A stretch of 64,000 nucleotides of DNA from Phormidium tenue FACHB-1052 (GTDB lineage: Bacteria > Cyanobacteriota > Cyanobacteriia > Phormidesmidales > Phormidesmidaceae), in assembly GCF_014696675.1 (NCBI RefSeq), contig NZ_JACJQN010000001.1:744001-808000 (forward strand), in the 5' to 3' direction. Position 1 is the first letter of the stretch. Every line of letters begins with the position of its first letter. The notes under the pieces were generated by a model that saw only the letters and a program-made list of their open reading frames with translations, was not told the DNA's origin and did no database searches. The translations under genes and the position numbers were made by a program. Positions 9,052-18,307 of this stretch are shown piece after piece.

Positions 9052-9383
9052 CTATCTAGGACGACTAACTCGCAGCAGCTTATCTTGAAGAGTCACCTCA
9101 TGGCAGACAGCCTCATTAATTTGATGAACTAGTCCGAGGAAGTCTCGATTTTCAGAGCAAACAATGATTTCATCATGGTTAGAATTCGCTGGTGTAGCTT
9201 GCTGAAGTCACGGCGATTTTGCGTTAAGACAGTAAGCTGATTGGCGATCGCAAAGGCCAGAACATCGGGATCATCCGCTCCTGCTTGCCCGGCTTCTTGA
9301 ACGGTCGTGACATGATGGCCAAATCTGCGCAGTGCTTCTACAACAGGACGAGGAAACTGCTCATCAGCGTATAGCTTGGCCAT
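9052..9383 (-). pseudogene. DUF5615 PIN-like toxin gene, frameshifted
   Basis: The first part reads as a DUF5615 (PIN-like, VapC-related) protein: KLYADEQFPRPVVEALRRFGHHV, a conserved acidic pair (GADDPDVLAFA) and LTQNRRDFSKLHQ. After that the frame gives a non-family tail and stops at 84 residues. Moving by one base at about 9188-9189, as if one G were lost from CAGGCG, restores a typical family C-terminus (NHDEIIVCSENRDFLGLVHQ, then a tail) ending at 9052-9054 and giving about 110 residues. Either the gene is recently inactivated or this is a sequencing error. It follows the DUF433 gene by two bases, the usual antitoxin-toxin order. Confidence 0.8.
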
Positions 9384-9385
9384 GA

Positions 9386-9745
9386 CTAACGTTCAGGGGC
9401 ACCGTCCGCAGCATTTTCCTGTTCTTGAAGGGCGATCGCGATTTCCTCAGGGTGAGCATCGGCGTAGGCCCAAACATTGACTAAATCTGCTGCCGTCAGG
9501 TGGGGATAAGCCTCCAGCAGTTCTGCATCCGTAGCGCCCTGCCGCCGCAGGCTAACAAACAGCCAAACGGGTAAGCGAGTCTTGGCAATGCAGGCATCAC
9601 CACCCATTACCTCGGGAATTTTGGTAATGCCTAAAGAAGGCCGACTCAGGGTTTCAGTCAAAATCTGCAAGGCGTCGCCCCTCTCTGCGGCGGTGAGGGT
9701 TTGAAACTGAGTCTTCAACGATTGAGAAGTCATAGGTGCGATCAA
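9386..9745 (-). CDS. DUF433 domain protein, putative antitoxin
   Basis: A 119-residue protein with a C-terminal DUF433 helix-turn-helix-like domain ([53 protein letters not shown]). DUF433 proteins commonly precede DUF5615 PIN-like proteins and are regarded as antitoxins. Its start codon overlaps the mnmA stop by four bases, and the DUF5615 gene begins two bases after its stop, so translation is probably coupled along mnmA-DUF433-DUF5615. Because the toxin gene is frameshifted, the antitoxin may now be an orphan. Confidence 0.85.
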   Translation of the reverse strand: MIAPMTSQSLKTQFQTLTAAERGDALQILTETLSRPSLGITKIPEVMGGDACIAKTRLPVWLFVSLRRQGATDAELLEAYPHLTAADLVNVWAYADAHPEEIAIALQEQENAADGAPER

Positions 9746-10857
9746 TGGCTAAGGGCTCCAGCTTCGGTCATAGGGGCAGATAGCTCAGGGACAGCGGCCT
9801 CAATTAAGCCACCACCGAGCACCCGATCGCCGTCATACCACACCGCCGCTTGGCCGGGGGTAACGCCAAACTGAGGCTCGTCAAACACAATCCGTACTCG
9901 GTCGCCTGTGCCGTTTCCAGACGCTAAGGGAACTAGCGTCGCCCCCACCGCCTCACTGCGATAGCGAATTTGCACAGAGACCTTCATGGGTTCCTGGGGG
10001 GCGGCGATCGCCACCCAGTTCACCCGCTGCACGGTGCAGTCGGGCAGGTGGGCATCGCTGCGATCGGCCACGATTACATGGTTTTTGCCCATGTCAAAGC
10101 CCACCACGTAGAGCGGGTTAGCGGCAGCAATGCCCAGGCCTTTGCGCTGACCAATGGTGTAGTGGTGAATGCCGGTGTGCTGACCGAGAATGCGGCCTTC
10201 GGTATCGACAATGTCGCCGGGTTTGGGGGCCAGGTACTTATCCAAAAAGGTCTGCATCGAGCCGTGGTGCTCGATCAGGCAAAGGTCTTGGCTGTCAGGT
10301 TTCTCGGCGGTGTGCAGGCCCAGCGCGGCAGCCACACGGCGGGTTTCGGTCTTAGTTTGGTGGCCGAGGGGAAAGTCACAGGCGGCCAGCAAATCCTGGG
10401 TAAGGTCGTAGAGAAAGTAGGACTGATCTTTGGCCGGGTCAACGGCGCGGCGTAGCTCATAGCGACCCGTCTCAGCATTTTGAGTGATGCGAGCGTAGTG
10501 ACCAGTGGCAATGCGATCGCACCCCAGCTCCTCCCGCGCATACTGCAACATCGGCCCAAACTTGACCGCTCGGTTGCACTGCGAGCAGGGCAGCGGCGTA
10601 ATGCCGCTGCCGTAGCCGTCTACTAAATAGTTAATGATTTCGCGCTCAAATACCTCGCGGCTATCGACCACGTGGTACTCAATGCCCAGGTCTTCGCAGA
10701 GTTTGGCCGCATCGACCATGCCCTCAGAGCAGCACTGACCCTTGCCCTTCATTAGCCACAGGGTGAGGCCCACCACGTCATATCCCTGCTGGTGCAGGGT
10801 CGCCGCCGCTACAGAGCTATCTACGCCGCCGGAGAGCCCGACTACAATCCTTTCCAT
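9742..10857 (-). CDS. mnmA: tRNA-specific 2-thiouridylase MnmA
   Basis: MnmA thiolates uridine-34 of Glu, Gln and Lys tRNAs, activating the base with ATP. Visible signatures are the PP-loop ([10 protein letters not shown]) at the N-terminus, the catalytic cysteine region [19 protein letters not shown], and the second cysteine in DSQDLCLIE. The chosen ATG (MERIVVG, 371 residues) gives the usual length; the frame extends another 22 codons upstream without family similarity. The stop codon overlaps the DUF433 start, an unusual attachment of a toxin-antitoxin module to a housekeeping tRNA gene. Confidence 0.95.
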   Translation of the reverse strand: MERIVVGLSGGVDSSVAAATLHQQGYDVVGLTLWLMKGKGQCCSEGMVDAAKLCEDLGIEYHVVDSREVFEREIINYLVDGYGSGITPLPCSQCNRAVKFGPMLQYAREELGCDRIATGHYARITQNAETGRYELRRAVDPAKDQSYFLYDLTQDLLAACDFPLGHQTKTETRRVAAALGLHTAEKPDSQDLCLIEHHGSMQTFLDKYLAPKPGDIVDTEGRILGQHTGIHHYTIGQRKGLGIAAANPLYVVGFDMGKNHVIVADRSDAHLPDCTVQRVNWVAIAAPQEPMKVSVQIRYRSEAVGATLVPLASGNGTGDRVRIVFDEPQFGVTPGQAAVWYDGDRVLGGGLIEAAVPELSAPMTEAGALSH

Positions 10858-10991
10858 GGCCAAAATGCTGCGCCTAAACCGCTGATGAGAGTTTACGGGT
10901 GGAAATTTCACCTTACAAGGCAAAATTTCAATCTAGCTTTCCATTCTAGCTCACGGCCTTTGGCCCTACGGAAGGTTTGGCATAGCTGCGG

Positions 10992-11420
10992 CTACACCGT
11001 CAGCGGCACAGTTTCAATCAGCGGGCAAATATCCCCCGGCTGCGGGCGGGGCTGCGACTCGGCCCAGCGATCGCGATACTCCTCTAAATCGGCCTTAAAC
11101 GCTGTCATTTGCTGAATTTGGTCTTCTAACTGCTGAATTTTGTCTTGCAGCAGCGATCGCACAAACCCACAGGGCACATCTCCCCGTTGATGCACGTTGA
11201 GCACATCCCCCACATCCTCCAGGGAAAATCCCAACGCCTGAGCTTTCTTAATAAACTGCACTTGGTGTACGGCCTCTGGTGAATAGTAGCGGTAGCCGTT
11301 GTCGCCCCGTTGCGAGCTGAGCAAACCCAGGCTTTCGTAGTAGCGCAGTGCCCCCACCGCAACGCCAGTTTGCTTAGCCACATCGCCAATTTTGAGACCC
11401 GTTGCCACAGCCATAGTCAA
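10992..11420 (-). CDS. MerR family transcriptional regulator
   Basis: A 142-residue regulator with the N-terminal MerR winged helix-turn-helix (LKIGDVAKQTGVAVGALRYYESLGLL, NGYRYY) followed by a long dimerisation helix (about 85-120). Two cysteines stand out: one in GDVPCGFV before the coiled coil and one in GDICPLIE near the C-terminus. These correspond to two of the three mercury ligands of MerR; the middle cysteine is absent. A thiophilic metal or redox effector is possible but unproven. No metal efflux gene is adjacent; the divergent neighbour encodes a DUF3105 protein. Confidence 0.88.
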   Translation of the reverse strand: MTMAVATGLKIGDVAKQTGVAVGALRYYESLGLLSSQRGDNGYRYYSPEAVHQVQFIKKAQALGFSLEDVGDVLNVHQRGDVPCGFVRSLLQDKIQQLEDQIQQMTAFKADLEEYRDRWAESQPRPQPGDICPLIETVPLTV

Positions 11421-11548
11421 CCTCCAACCTAGACATTCCCATCCTAAACCCTATAGCTCACTACAGAGTCTAGCCCCCACACCTCACCGCCCGCGGTCGC
11501 CGCTACACTGGTCAACAAGACCTATGTTGATAGTTTTACCTGGAGATT

Positions 11549-12139
11549 ATGACTCGGACTGCACGATCTAAGCGTCGCCGCACCTCTTCTAGCGCACTGT
11601 CGCTGATACTTGGCCCAGTGGGCATTACCGCGCTCATGGTCGCCCTAATTGGCGGGCTGTGGTACCGCAACCGCCCTCAGTCGGTAGCCTTTGAGCCCAA
11701 CACCACCGTTGGCGAAGCAGCAATGGCGGCGATCCAGACCTTCCCCGACCAGGGGCAGGCTCACGTTAATCCTGGTCAGGCAGTTAATTACGACAGCGAC
11801 TTCCCCACCTCTGGCCCCCACGACCCCAATCCTGTTTTGCCGGGGGTTTACGCCCAAGAGCAGCGGTTAGAAGAACTGGTGCACTCCATCGAGCACGGCA
11901 ACATTGTGATCTATGTTGACCAGCCTGGGCAGGCCGCCATGGACACGCTCACGGCCTGGGCCAGCGAATTTCCAGGTCTTTGGGATGGGTTGGTGGTAGT
12001 GCCCAAAGCCGGACTAGGCAAAGAAGTCGTGCTCACCGCCTGGACAAAAAAGCTAATTTTGCCCGAATTTGAGCCAGAAGCCGCCGCCACCTTCATCGAC
12101 GCCTATCGCGGACGCGGCCCCGAGAACCCAGTGCGGTAG
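11549..12139 (+). CDS. DUF3105 domain-containing membrane-anchored protein
   Basis: A 196-residue protein with a basic N-terminus, one transmembrane anchor (about residues 18-38) and an extracytoplasmic DUF3105 domain. Diagnostic features are HVNPGQAVNYDSDFPTSGPHD, then LVHSIEHGNIVIYV, with conserved His residues that look like a metal site. The function is unknown. The start follows CCTGGAGATT, a good ribosome binding site. It is divergent from the MerR gene. Confidence 0.82.
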   Translation: MTRTARSKRRRTSSSALSLILGPVGITALMVALIGGLWYRNRPQSVAFEPNTTVGEAAMAAIQTFPDQGQAHVNPGQAVNYDSDFPTSGPHDPNPVLPGVYAQEQRLEELVHSIEHGNIVIYVDQPGQAAMDTLTAWASEFPGLWDGLVVVPKAGLGKEVVLTAWTKKLILPEFEPEAAATFIDAYRGRGPENPVR

Positions 12140-12201
12140 CTAAGGAATGAGTCAATCGGGAAAAATTTCGCACCGAGAAAATTCCCCTTTGAGCCGTCGT
12201 T

Positions 12202-12235
12202 TCCGTAGGGGCAAACGACCGTTTGCCCCTACGGA
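12202..12235. repeat. Interspersed palindrome (CCGTAGGGGCAAACG type)
   Basis: A near-perfect 16-bp inverted repeat with a 2-nt centre (202-217 / 220-235 of this kilobase). In my experience this GTAGGGGCAAACG...TTTGCCCCTAC unit recurs in intergenic regions of many cyanobacteria. Here it may also serve as the terminator region of the DUF3105 gene, although no T-run follows. Confidence 0.7.
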
Positions 12236-12333
12236 GAAGCTCGTCCCAATCCATGCCCTTAAGTTTCATGCTGCGGCCAGCGTTGGTGGATGGCTCTGGG
12301 CACCCTAGGTTCAGCAGTCTGTAAGGTTGGCCA

Positions 12334-14235
12334 ATGCTGACATCATCGCCCCATCAATTGTTTATGGTTAGCGGCAAGGGCGGCGTGGGCAAAACCACTC
12401 TTTCCTGCGGGTTTGCGCGGCAGCTAGGCCAACAGCACCCCAACGAAACGGTGTTGCTGCTCTCTACCGACCCGGCCCATTCCCTCGGGGATGTGTTGCA
12501 GCTTCCTGTCGACAATACGCCCCACCCCCTGCCCGACTTGGCGAATGTGCAGGTGCGCGCCCTGGATGCGCTGCTGCTGCTAGAGCAGTTTCGGGCTGAC
12601 TATGGCACCGTACTAGAACTGCTGGTTGAGCGGGGTAGTTTCGTTGAGGGCGATGACCTCAGCCCCGTGTGGGATATGGGCTGGCCCGGCCTTGACGAGC
12701 TGATGGCGCTGCTGGAGATTCAGCGAATTTTGCGCGATCGCGAAGCCGATCGCGTCGTCGTCGATATGGCCCCCAGCGGCCACACCCTCAGCCTGTTTGC
12801 CCTGATGGATTTTCTCGATACCTTGCTAGAGGCGCTGGGGCAGTTTCAGCAAAAGCACCGCACCCTGACCGAAACCCTGGCGGGTCGCTACACCCCCGAT
12901 CATGCCGACCAGTTTATTACTGACATGCGCCACGACCTAGAGCAGGGTCGGGCGCTGATTCAAGACCGCGATCGCGCTGCCTGCTGGGTGATCGGCATTC
13001 CCGAGCCGATGAGCTGGGCTGAGAGCGATCGTTTCATCACGGCTTTGGGACGGTTAGGCGTTCCCCTCGGGGGTCTAGTGATTAACCGCGTGCTGCAAGA
13101 ATCGGGCCAAGTTTTAGAAAGCCACCGCCGGGTGCTGGCCGAGTTTGAGGCGATCGCCCAGGGCCAGCCAGTGCTGTGGTTGCCAGCCCAAACCCAGGAA
13201 CCCTTAGGCGGAGTCGCCCTCGATGCCCTCATGCCCCAGCTCATGCCCCTGACCTCAGCGCAGACGCTAGCCGATCCTGCCGCAGCGCTCTCCCCCCTAC
13301 TCCAATGGCCGCAGCCAATTTCCCCCGGCGTGGAAGACCTAATCACCGCAGGGCGACGGCTGATTGTGGTGGGTGGCAAGGGGGGCGTGGGCAAAACCAC
13401 CATATCGGCAGCCCTGAGCTGGGGGCTGGCAGAGCGCCATCCCGAGGCCAACCTGCGGGTCATGTCCATCGACCCAGCCCACTCCCTGGGCGACGCCTTT
13501 GGCCAGCCCCTCAGCCACGAACCCACCCTGCTGCGGCCTAATCTCCAAGCCCAGGAGGTCAGCGCCGACATGGTGCTCGACCAGTTTCGCACCGACTACC
13601 TGTGGGAGCTGGCCGACATGATGGCGGGCGATGGTGATATTGCCAGCGGCATTCAAATGGCCTATGGCCCCGCCGCCTGGCGGCAGATCGTCGCCCAAGC
13701 CCTGCCTGGTATTGACGAAATGCTCTCGCTGATTACCGTCATGGATCTGCTGGAGCGCAATGAGCAGCAGCTGATTGTGCTCGACACCGCCCCCACCGGT
13801 CATCTGCTGCGGTTTCTAGAGATGCCCACCGCCCTGGGCGACTGGCTGGGGTGGATCTTTAAGCTCTGGATTAAATACAAAGATGTGGTGGGTCGGGTGG
13901 AGTTTATGGGTCGCCTGCGCACCCTGCGCCAGCGCGTGCTGGCCGCCCAAGACAAGCTCAAAGACCCGCAGCACACCGAGTTTATTGGCGTGGTGCAAAA
14001 CCAGGCGGCGATTTTGGCCGAGGCCAGTCGGCTAACTCACACTTTGGGCGATCGCGGCATTGCCCAGCGCTATATCGTCCACAACCGCTACCAGGTTGGC
14101 AGCGATTTACCGGCTGAGCTGTTTCCCCACCAGTGTGTGGTGCGACTGCCCGCGCTGGTGCCCTGCCCTAGCGCTCTTGACCAGGTAAAGCAGGCCGCCC
14201 ATCTGCTGCTCGCTCCAAAGTCGCCCCAGGCTTAG
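12334..14235 (+). CDS. Tandem ArsA/GET3-type ATPase
   Basis: A 633-residue protein made of two fused ArsA/TRC40-like ATPase halves. P-loops with the deviant Walker A signature are SGKGGVGKTT at residues ~13-22 and GGKGGVGKTT at ~345-354. The second half keeps the canonical switch DTAPTGHLLRF; the first has DMAPSGHTLSL instead. The architecture is that of ArsA (arsenite pump ATPase), but no arsB or arsenic regulator is nearby and the metal-binding cysteines of ArsA are not obvious. A GET3-like role with tail-anchored membrane proteins is an alternative. Each half also has the STDPAHSLGD / SIDPAHSLGD motif. Confidence 0.85.
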   Translation: MLTSSPHQLFMVSGKGGVGKTTLSCGFARQLGQQHPNETVLLLSTDPAHSLGDVLQLPVDNTPHPLPDLANVQVRALDALLLLEQFRADYGTVLELLVERGSFVEGDDLSPVWDMGWPGLDELMALLEIQRILRDREADRVVVDMAPSGHTLSLFALMDFLDTLLEALGQFQQKHRTLTETLAGRYTPDHADQFITDMRHDLEQGRALIQDRDRAACWVIGIPEPMSWAESDRFITALGRLGVPLGGLVINRVLQESGQVLESHRRVLAEFEAIAQGQPVLWLPAQTQEPLGGVALDALMPQLMPLTSAQTLADPAAALSPLLQWPQPISPGVEDLITAGRRLIVVGGKGGVGKTTISAALSWGLAERHPEANLRVMSIDPAHSLGDAFGQPLSHEPTLLRPNLQAQEVSADMVLDQFRTDYLWELADMMAGDGDIASGIQMAYGPAAWRQIVAQALPGIDEMLSLITVMDLLERNEQQLIVLDTAPTGHLLRFLEMPTALGDWLGWIFKLWIKYKDVVGRVEFMGRLRTLRQRVLAAQDKLKDPQHTEFIGVVQNQAAILAEASRLTHTLGDRGIAQRYIVHNRYQVGSDLPAELFPHQCVVRLPALVPCPSALDQVKQAAHLLLAPKSPQA

Positions 14236-14467
14236 GACAGCCAAATTTAGCTCAGTATTTCTAGGGCTGCACCTGTCAGTTTTGAGGTTCAGCAGGGCAT
14301 ACTAAAGCCAGTTCTGGGCTAGATTGGGCGGGGCGGTAGCAGGGTATTTGAAACCCACACTGAGCTGTCGCTATATTCTTCGGCCCCAGCACAGACTTTC
14401 CGGAAACCTGAACTATACTTAATGGCACCGCCTACCATGGCCTTCGACACCGCGAGAGGAATCAACT

Positions 14468-15031
14468 GTGGCAAATCATAGGATTTTGGTCATCGATGAT
14501 AGCCGGGTGATTCGCATGCGGGTGCGCGACATGCTTCCCCAGGGCAATTTTGAAGTCATTGAAGCCCAAGATGGTGTAGAAGGCATGGATGCCATTCGCA
14601 GCCAGCGCCCCAACTTGATCATGCTCGACTTCCTGCTGCCCCGCATGAGCGGCTGGGAAGTCTTCCAAGAAATTCAGGCAAACCCAGACCTCCAGAACAT
14701 TCCCCTGGTGCTGATGTCGGGCCGCAAAGAAGAAGTTACCGAAAAAATCACCGAGCCCTTCGAGTACTTCGAGTTTATTCAAAAACCCTTTGAGCAAAAA
14801 GAACTAATCGAAGCTATCAAAGCGTCGATGGTCAAGGCCCGCAAGCCGCGTCGTACCCCGATGACAGCCCCCGCCTCAGCAGGGACTGCGGCGTCATCCG
14901 GTGGTGGCGATGTGAGTGCCGCCGAATTCCAGGCTCTCCAGGCCCAGGTGGCCCAGCTTCAAGGCGAGGTGGCCCAGCTCAAAGGCCAGCTAGGCAAAAT
15001 GCTGGCCTATATCAAGCAAAAGCTGAAGTAG
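14468..15031 (+). CDS. Response regulator with C-terminal coiled coil
   Basis: A 187-residue protein starting at GTG, preceded by GAGAGGAA. Residues 1-125 form a receiver domain with acidic residues D10-D11, phosphoacceptor D54 in LIMLDFLLPRMSG and K106-P107. The rest is an Ala/Ser-rich linker and a Gln/Leu heptad segment (FQALQAQVAQLQGEVAQLKGQL) that should dimerise or bind a partner as a coiled coil. There is no DNA-binding domain and no histidine kinase nearby. Output is therefore likely by protein interaction. Confidence 0.9.
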   Translation: MANHRILVIDDSRVIRMRVRDMLPQGNFEVIEAQDGVEGMDAIRSQRPNLIMLDFLLPRMSGWEVFQEIQANPDLQNIPLVLMSGRKEEVTEKITEPFEYFEFIQKPFEQKELIEAIKASMVKARKPRRTPMTAPASAGTAASSGGGDVSAAEFQALQAQVAQLQGEVAQLKGQLGKMLAYIKQKLK

Positions 15032-15134
15032 AGCAATTGGGGGCGGCGGCGATACAACAGGCATTGTGTTGCCGCCACCCACCAGAACGGGTACTGCATC
15101 CTAAGCTCAGCCAGCTTTTAAGCTCATACGACTA

Positions 15135-16946
15135 CTAGCGGGGTTCAATAGCCCCGCTTTTTGCGGTTTTGTGGACGCCATCACCGTTGTGGTTGTGGTG
15201 TTCTGTAACGTTAGGCAGCTCCGTAAACGCCTGCTGGGGTACCCCGATGGCAATGCCCGCCTTGTCAAAGGCGATGCGCAAGCGGCGGCGAAACTCACGT
15301 GCCACCAAAAACTGTTTGAGGGGTCGGGTGCGAATCCAAATCAAAAGGGTGAGGCCTGCGTGGGTCATGCTCTCAACCCCCAGCATTTCAACCGGGTTGA
15401 GAATGGCGTAGCGCCACTCGGGGTCACTGGCCATGATCTGGGCGGTCTCGTGTAGGACCCATAGGGCCTCATCGACGTTGGTACCGTAGGCCACATCAAT
15501 GAGGATATTGGCCCGTGACCAGCTGCGACTGAGGTTTTCGACCTGGGCAATCAGGCTGTTGGGCAGGGTGACCAGTCGACCGTCCTCACCGCGAATTTGA
15601 GTAATCCGCAGATTGAGATTTTCGACAATGCCGGTGGTGGTGCCGGTGGTCACCAGGTCACCGATGGCGTATTGGTCTTCTAGCAAAATCAAAAAGCCAT
15701 TGACCAAGTCTTTAACCAAATTCTGGGCCGCAAAGGAAATGGCCAGGGCAGAAATCGCCCCAAAGGCCAGCAGCGACGCTGGAGCAATTCTTAGGGTTTG
15801 GAGCACTAGCAGGGTGGCTAGGGCGTAGATGACAGCCGTCTTCAGTCCTTTAAGCGCACCGATGATGGTCGAAATGCGCATCGATTTGCGCTGAATGTCG
15901 TCCAAATCGCCCAGCTCATTTTTGCTCCAGGCCTGAGCTACTCGCTCAATGGCCAGGTTAGCCAGTCGGTTGAGCAAGCCGGTAAAAAACCAGGTCAGCA
16001 GCAGCAGTACCGGAATGGAAAACAGCCCAAAGGCATAGCTGCGGGTTTGCGGGAAAATGTAGAGCCCGCTGGCGATGCCCGTAATCCACACGAAGGCAAT
16101 GCCCCAAAACATCAGCCAGCGCAAAAAGGCTACGACCTGAAGCCGCTGGGCCAGGGTGAGCTGGTAGCTAAACACCTGCAAGAGCTGCTGCTCGGGGACA
16201 TCGGCTCCGGGGGAAATGGGGAGATTGTTTTGGGCCGTTTGTTTTTGCTCTAGCTCACTTTTGCGCCTGCCCAGCACTCGCCAAATGCCGGTTAGCACAA
16301 GGGTGAGCAGCAGGCTGGCTAGCAAAATCCAGACAGTGCGGCGAATTTGCCGCTGGCGAGCTTCGGGCAGGCGGCTGTCGACGGCCTGCCGCAGCGAGTC
16401 GCGCAGCACGGCCTGCCAGCGGTCAGCCAGATCGAGTTGTGACGCCCCGTTGTACTGAGCATCGGTGTCGGTGATGGTGAGCAGTACTCTCGGCTCAATC
16501 AGGCCCGATTCGATCGCAAATAGTACCGGTTGGCCGCTAATGGTTTCAATGCTGACATTGAGGGATGAGCTATCGACGGCGTTGTCGTCATAGATCCGCT
16601 CCAGGGTGCGATTGACCACCTGGTTGAGGTTGGTCTCGATCTGCCGCGCGCGCACCTCGACGGGCACCTCTGTGCCTGATTCATTGCGGTTAAACACCGC
16701 CGGGGAGGCGATATCGAAAAGGGAGGTGCCATCGAGGGTGATCGGCGTGGTCTCAAGCAGGCCAATGCGCTCTACCCCGGCTGGGGGGAGGGTGCTGTTG
16801 CCGCCGAAGGGGTTGGAGATTTGGGCCACGGCTGGAGACAGGCCCCAGCCTAGGGCGAGCAACAGTCCCAGCAGGGCTAGCAGCAGCTGCATCCACCGTT
16901 GGGGACGGCTAGACCTAGTCGTCGGTTTGGGTGTGGGTCTGGGCAT
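15135..16946 (-). CDS. MscS-family mechanosensitive channel, large form
   Basis: About 603 residues. A signal peptide (LLLALLGLLLALGWGLSPAVAQ) precedes a periplasmic domain of roughly 180 residues. Several membrane helices follow, then the MscS core: the pore helix region (LLAFGAISALAISFAAQNLVKDLVNGF), the beta domain (YAIGDLV, GIVENLNLRITQIRGEDGRLVTLPN) and a C-terminal alpha/beta domain. Such channels release solutes on hypo-osmotic shock. The open frame extends to 16991, but the ATG at 16944-16946 puts a basic N-terminus directly before the signal helix. It converges on the response-regulator gene. Confidence 0.88.
   Translation of the reverse strand: MPRPTPKPTTRSSRPQRWMQLLLALLGLLLALGWGLSPAVAQISNPFGGNSTLPPAGVERIGLLETTPITLDGTSLFDIASPAVFNRNESGTEVPVEVRARQIETNLNQVVNRTLERIYDDNAVDSSSLNVSIETISGQPVLFAIESGLIEPRVLLTITDTDAQYNGASQLDLADRWQAVLRDSLRQAVDSRLPEARQRQIRRTVWILLASLLLTLVLTGIWRVLGRRKSELEQKQTAQNNLPISPGADVPEQQLLQVFSYQLTLAQRLQVVAFLRWLMFWGIAFVWITGIASGLYIFPQTRSYAFGLFSIPVLLLLTWFFTGLLNRLANLAIERVAQAWSKNELGDLDDIQRKSMRISTIIGALKGLKTAVIYALATLLVLQTLRIAPASLLAFGAISALAISFAAQNLVKDLVNGFLILLEDQYAIGDLVTTGTTTGIVENLNLRITQIRGEDGRLVTLPNSLIAQVENLSRSWSRANILIDVAYGTNVDEALWVLHETAQIMASDPEWRYAILNPVEMLGVESMTHAGLTLLIWIRTRPLKQFLVAREFRRRLRIAFDKAGIAIGVPQQAFTELPNVTEHHNHNGDGVHKTAKSGAIEPR
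15137..15162 (+). terminator. Terminator of the response-regulator gene, inside the converging MscS gene
   Basis: AGCGGGG (15137-15143) pairs with CCCCGCT (15152-15158) around an 8-nt loop and is followed by T residues on the plus strand. It overlaps the last codons of the convergent mechanosensitive-channel gene. Confidence 0.7.
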
Positions 16947-17234
16947 AGAAAAACGCGATTCTCGTTTCGAGAGGCTTCGCCAGTGCAACAACAGGGCGGG
17001 GCAGGTTCACCCCTGGGTTGTTTTAGCATTCTGACAACCTCAGTTGCACAGCCTAGTCTACAAGTGTGTCAAACGTGAACCCCGTTCCACCGCAGCATTA
17101 GGATCCAGAACGTAGAAAACCACGCTCTGGAAATGCCCCAAACCAACGGCATGCCACCATTTCGATGCGCTGCAAAAAACGATGGGCTGAAGAGCCGCAA
17201 CGGCAAGTTCGTTAACTCCGTTCCCTAGGTGACC

Positions 17235-18221
17235 CTAGAAAAACCAGCCGTAGCTGTGTAGCCCTTTGCCGAGAATATTCACTCCCAGATAGCACACCCA
17301 CACCACCACAAACCCTGTGGCCGCGAGAATTGCTGGACGACGCCCCTGCCAGCCCTTGGTGATGCGGGCGTGGAGGTAGGCGGCAAACACCAGCCAGGTA
17401 ATGAGCGCCCAAGTTTCTTTTGGATCCCAGCTCCAGTAGGAACCCCAGGCTTCGTTGGCCCACACCGCCCCGGCAATGATGCCAATGGTGAGCAGCGGAA
17501 AGCCCAGGCCAATCATGCGGTAGCTGATGTTGTCGAGGGTGTCGGCCAGGGTTAGCCGCTGGGGTGAGAGGGTGGCGGCAGCAGGTTTTTCGAGCACCGC
17601 CGCGCCCCCGGCAGACATTGTCATCACAGACGAGGCTTCAGCGGCGTCATCCTCAGCCCGGCGCAGCTTGACGTTGCGAAAGCCGCCGGTGCCCACGGAG
17701 CTGCCTTTAAGCTCTACTGCCTGGCCCTGGGTGACGAGGAGGAATGCGATCGCCAGCAGTGCCCCCACCAGCAGCGCCGCGTAGCTCAGCAGCATGACGC
17801 TGACGTGCATCATCAGCCAGTTCGACTTGAGTGCGGGCACCAGCGGCTCTGACCCCTGCATGGTATCGGGCAGGGTCAGGGTGGCAAAGGCGGCGATCGC
17901 CATAGCAATAGGAGCAGTGACGGCCCCCACCAGAGCGCTGCGGCTCATGCGCTCGGCCACCAGGTGCATAGCGGTGATTCCCCAGGCTAGGGCAAACAGC
18001 GACTCATAGAGGTTACTCATGGGGAAGTAGCCCCCCTCAATCCACCGGGCACCGAGCAGGGCGGCAATGGTGAGGTTGCCCACGGCCATGGCGGCGGTGC
18101 CCAGCGATGGCAGCACGCTGGCCTTGGGAAACGCCACCCCGCACCAATAGAGCAGCATTGCCGCAAACAGCACCGCAAAGGATGCGTTGTCGAGCCAGCC
18201 CTGGAGCGCAATCAAATCCAT
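17235..18221 (-). CDS. ccsB: Cytochrome c biogenesis protein CcsB (CcsA/ResC type)
   Basis: A 328-residue polytopic membrane protein of system II cytochrome c maturation, which delivers heme to apocytochromes in the thylakoid lumen or periplasm. The heme-handling WWD-type motif is visible as [18 protein letters not shown] near residue 265, with flanking histidines ([24 protein letters not shown]). Nomenclature varies: the plastid homologue is CcsA and databases often use CcsB for this subunit. A hydrophilic insert rich in Ala/Glu (about residues 178-220) lies between helices. The partner Ccs1/ResB is not in the window. Confidence 0.92.
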   Translation of the reverse strand: MDLIALQGWLDNASFAVLFAAMLLYWCGVAFPKASVLPSLGTAAMAVGNLTIAALLGARWIEGGYFPMSNLYESLFALAWGITAMHLVAERMSRSALVGAVTAPIAMAIAAFATLTLPDTMQGSEPLVPALKSNWLMMHVSVMLLSYAALLVGALLAIAFLLVTQGQAVELKGSSVGTGGFRNVKLRRAEDDAAEASSVMTMSAGGAAVLEKPAAATLSPQRLTLADTLDNISYRMIGLGFPLLTIGIIAGAVWANEAWGSYWSWDPKETWALITWLVFAAYLHARITKGWQGRRPAILAATGFVVVWVCYLGVNILGKGLHSYGWFF

Positions 18222-18307
18222 GTTCGGTAGCCACGAGGAGTCTCTCCTATCGTACCGATTTTTTGGGCCGACTTTTGCGGGGTGACTTGTCGAGGCGGCG
18301 GTGAGAG

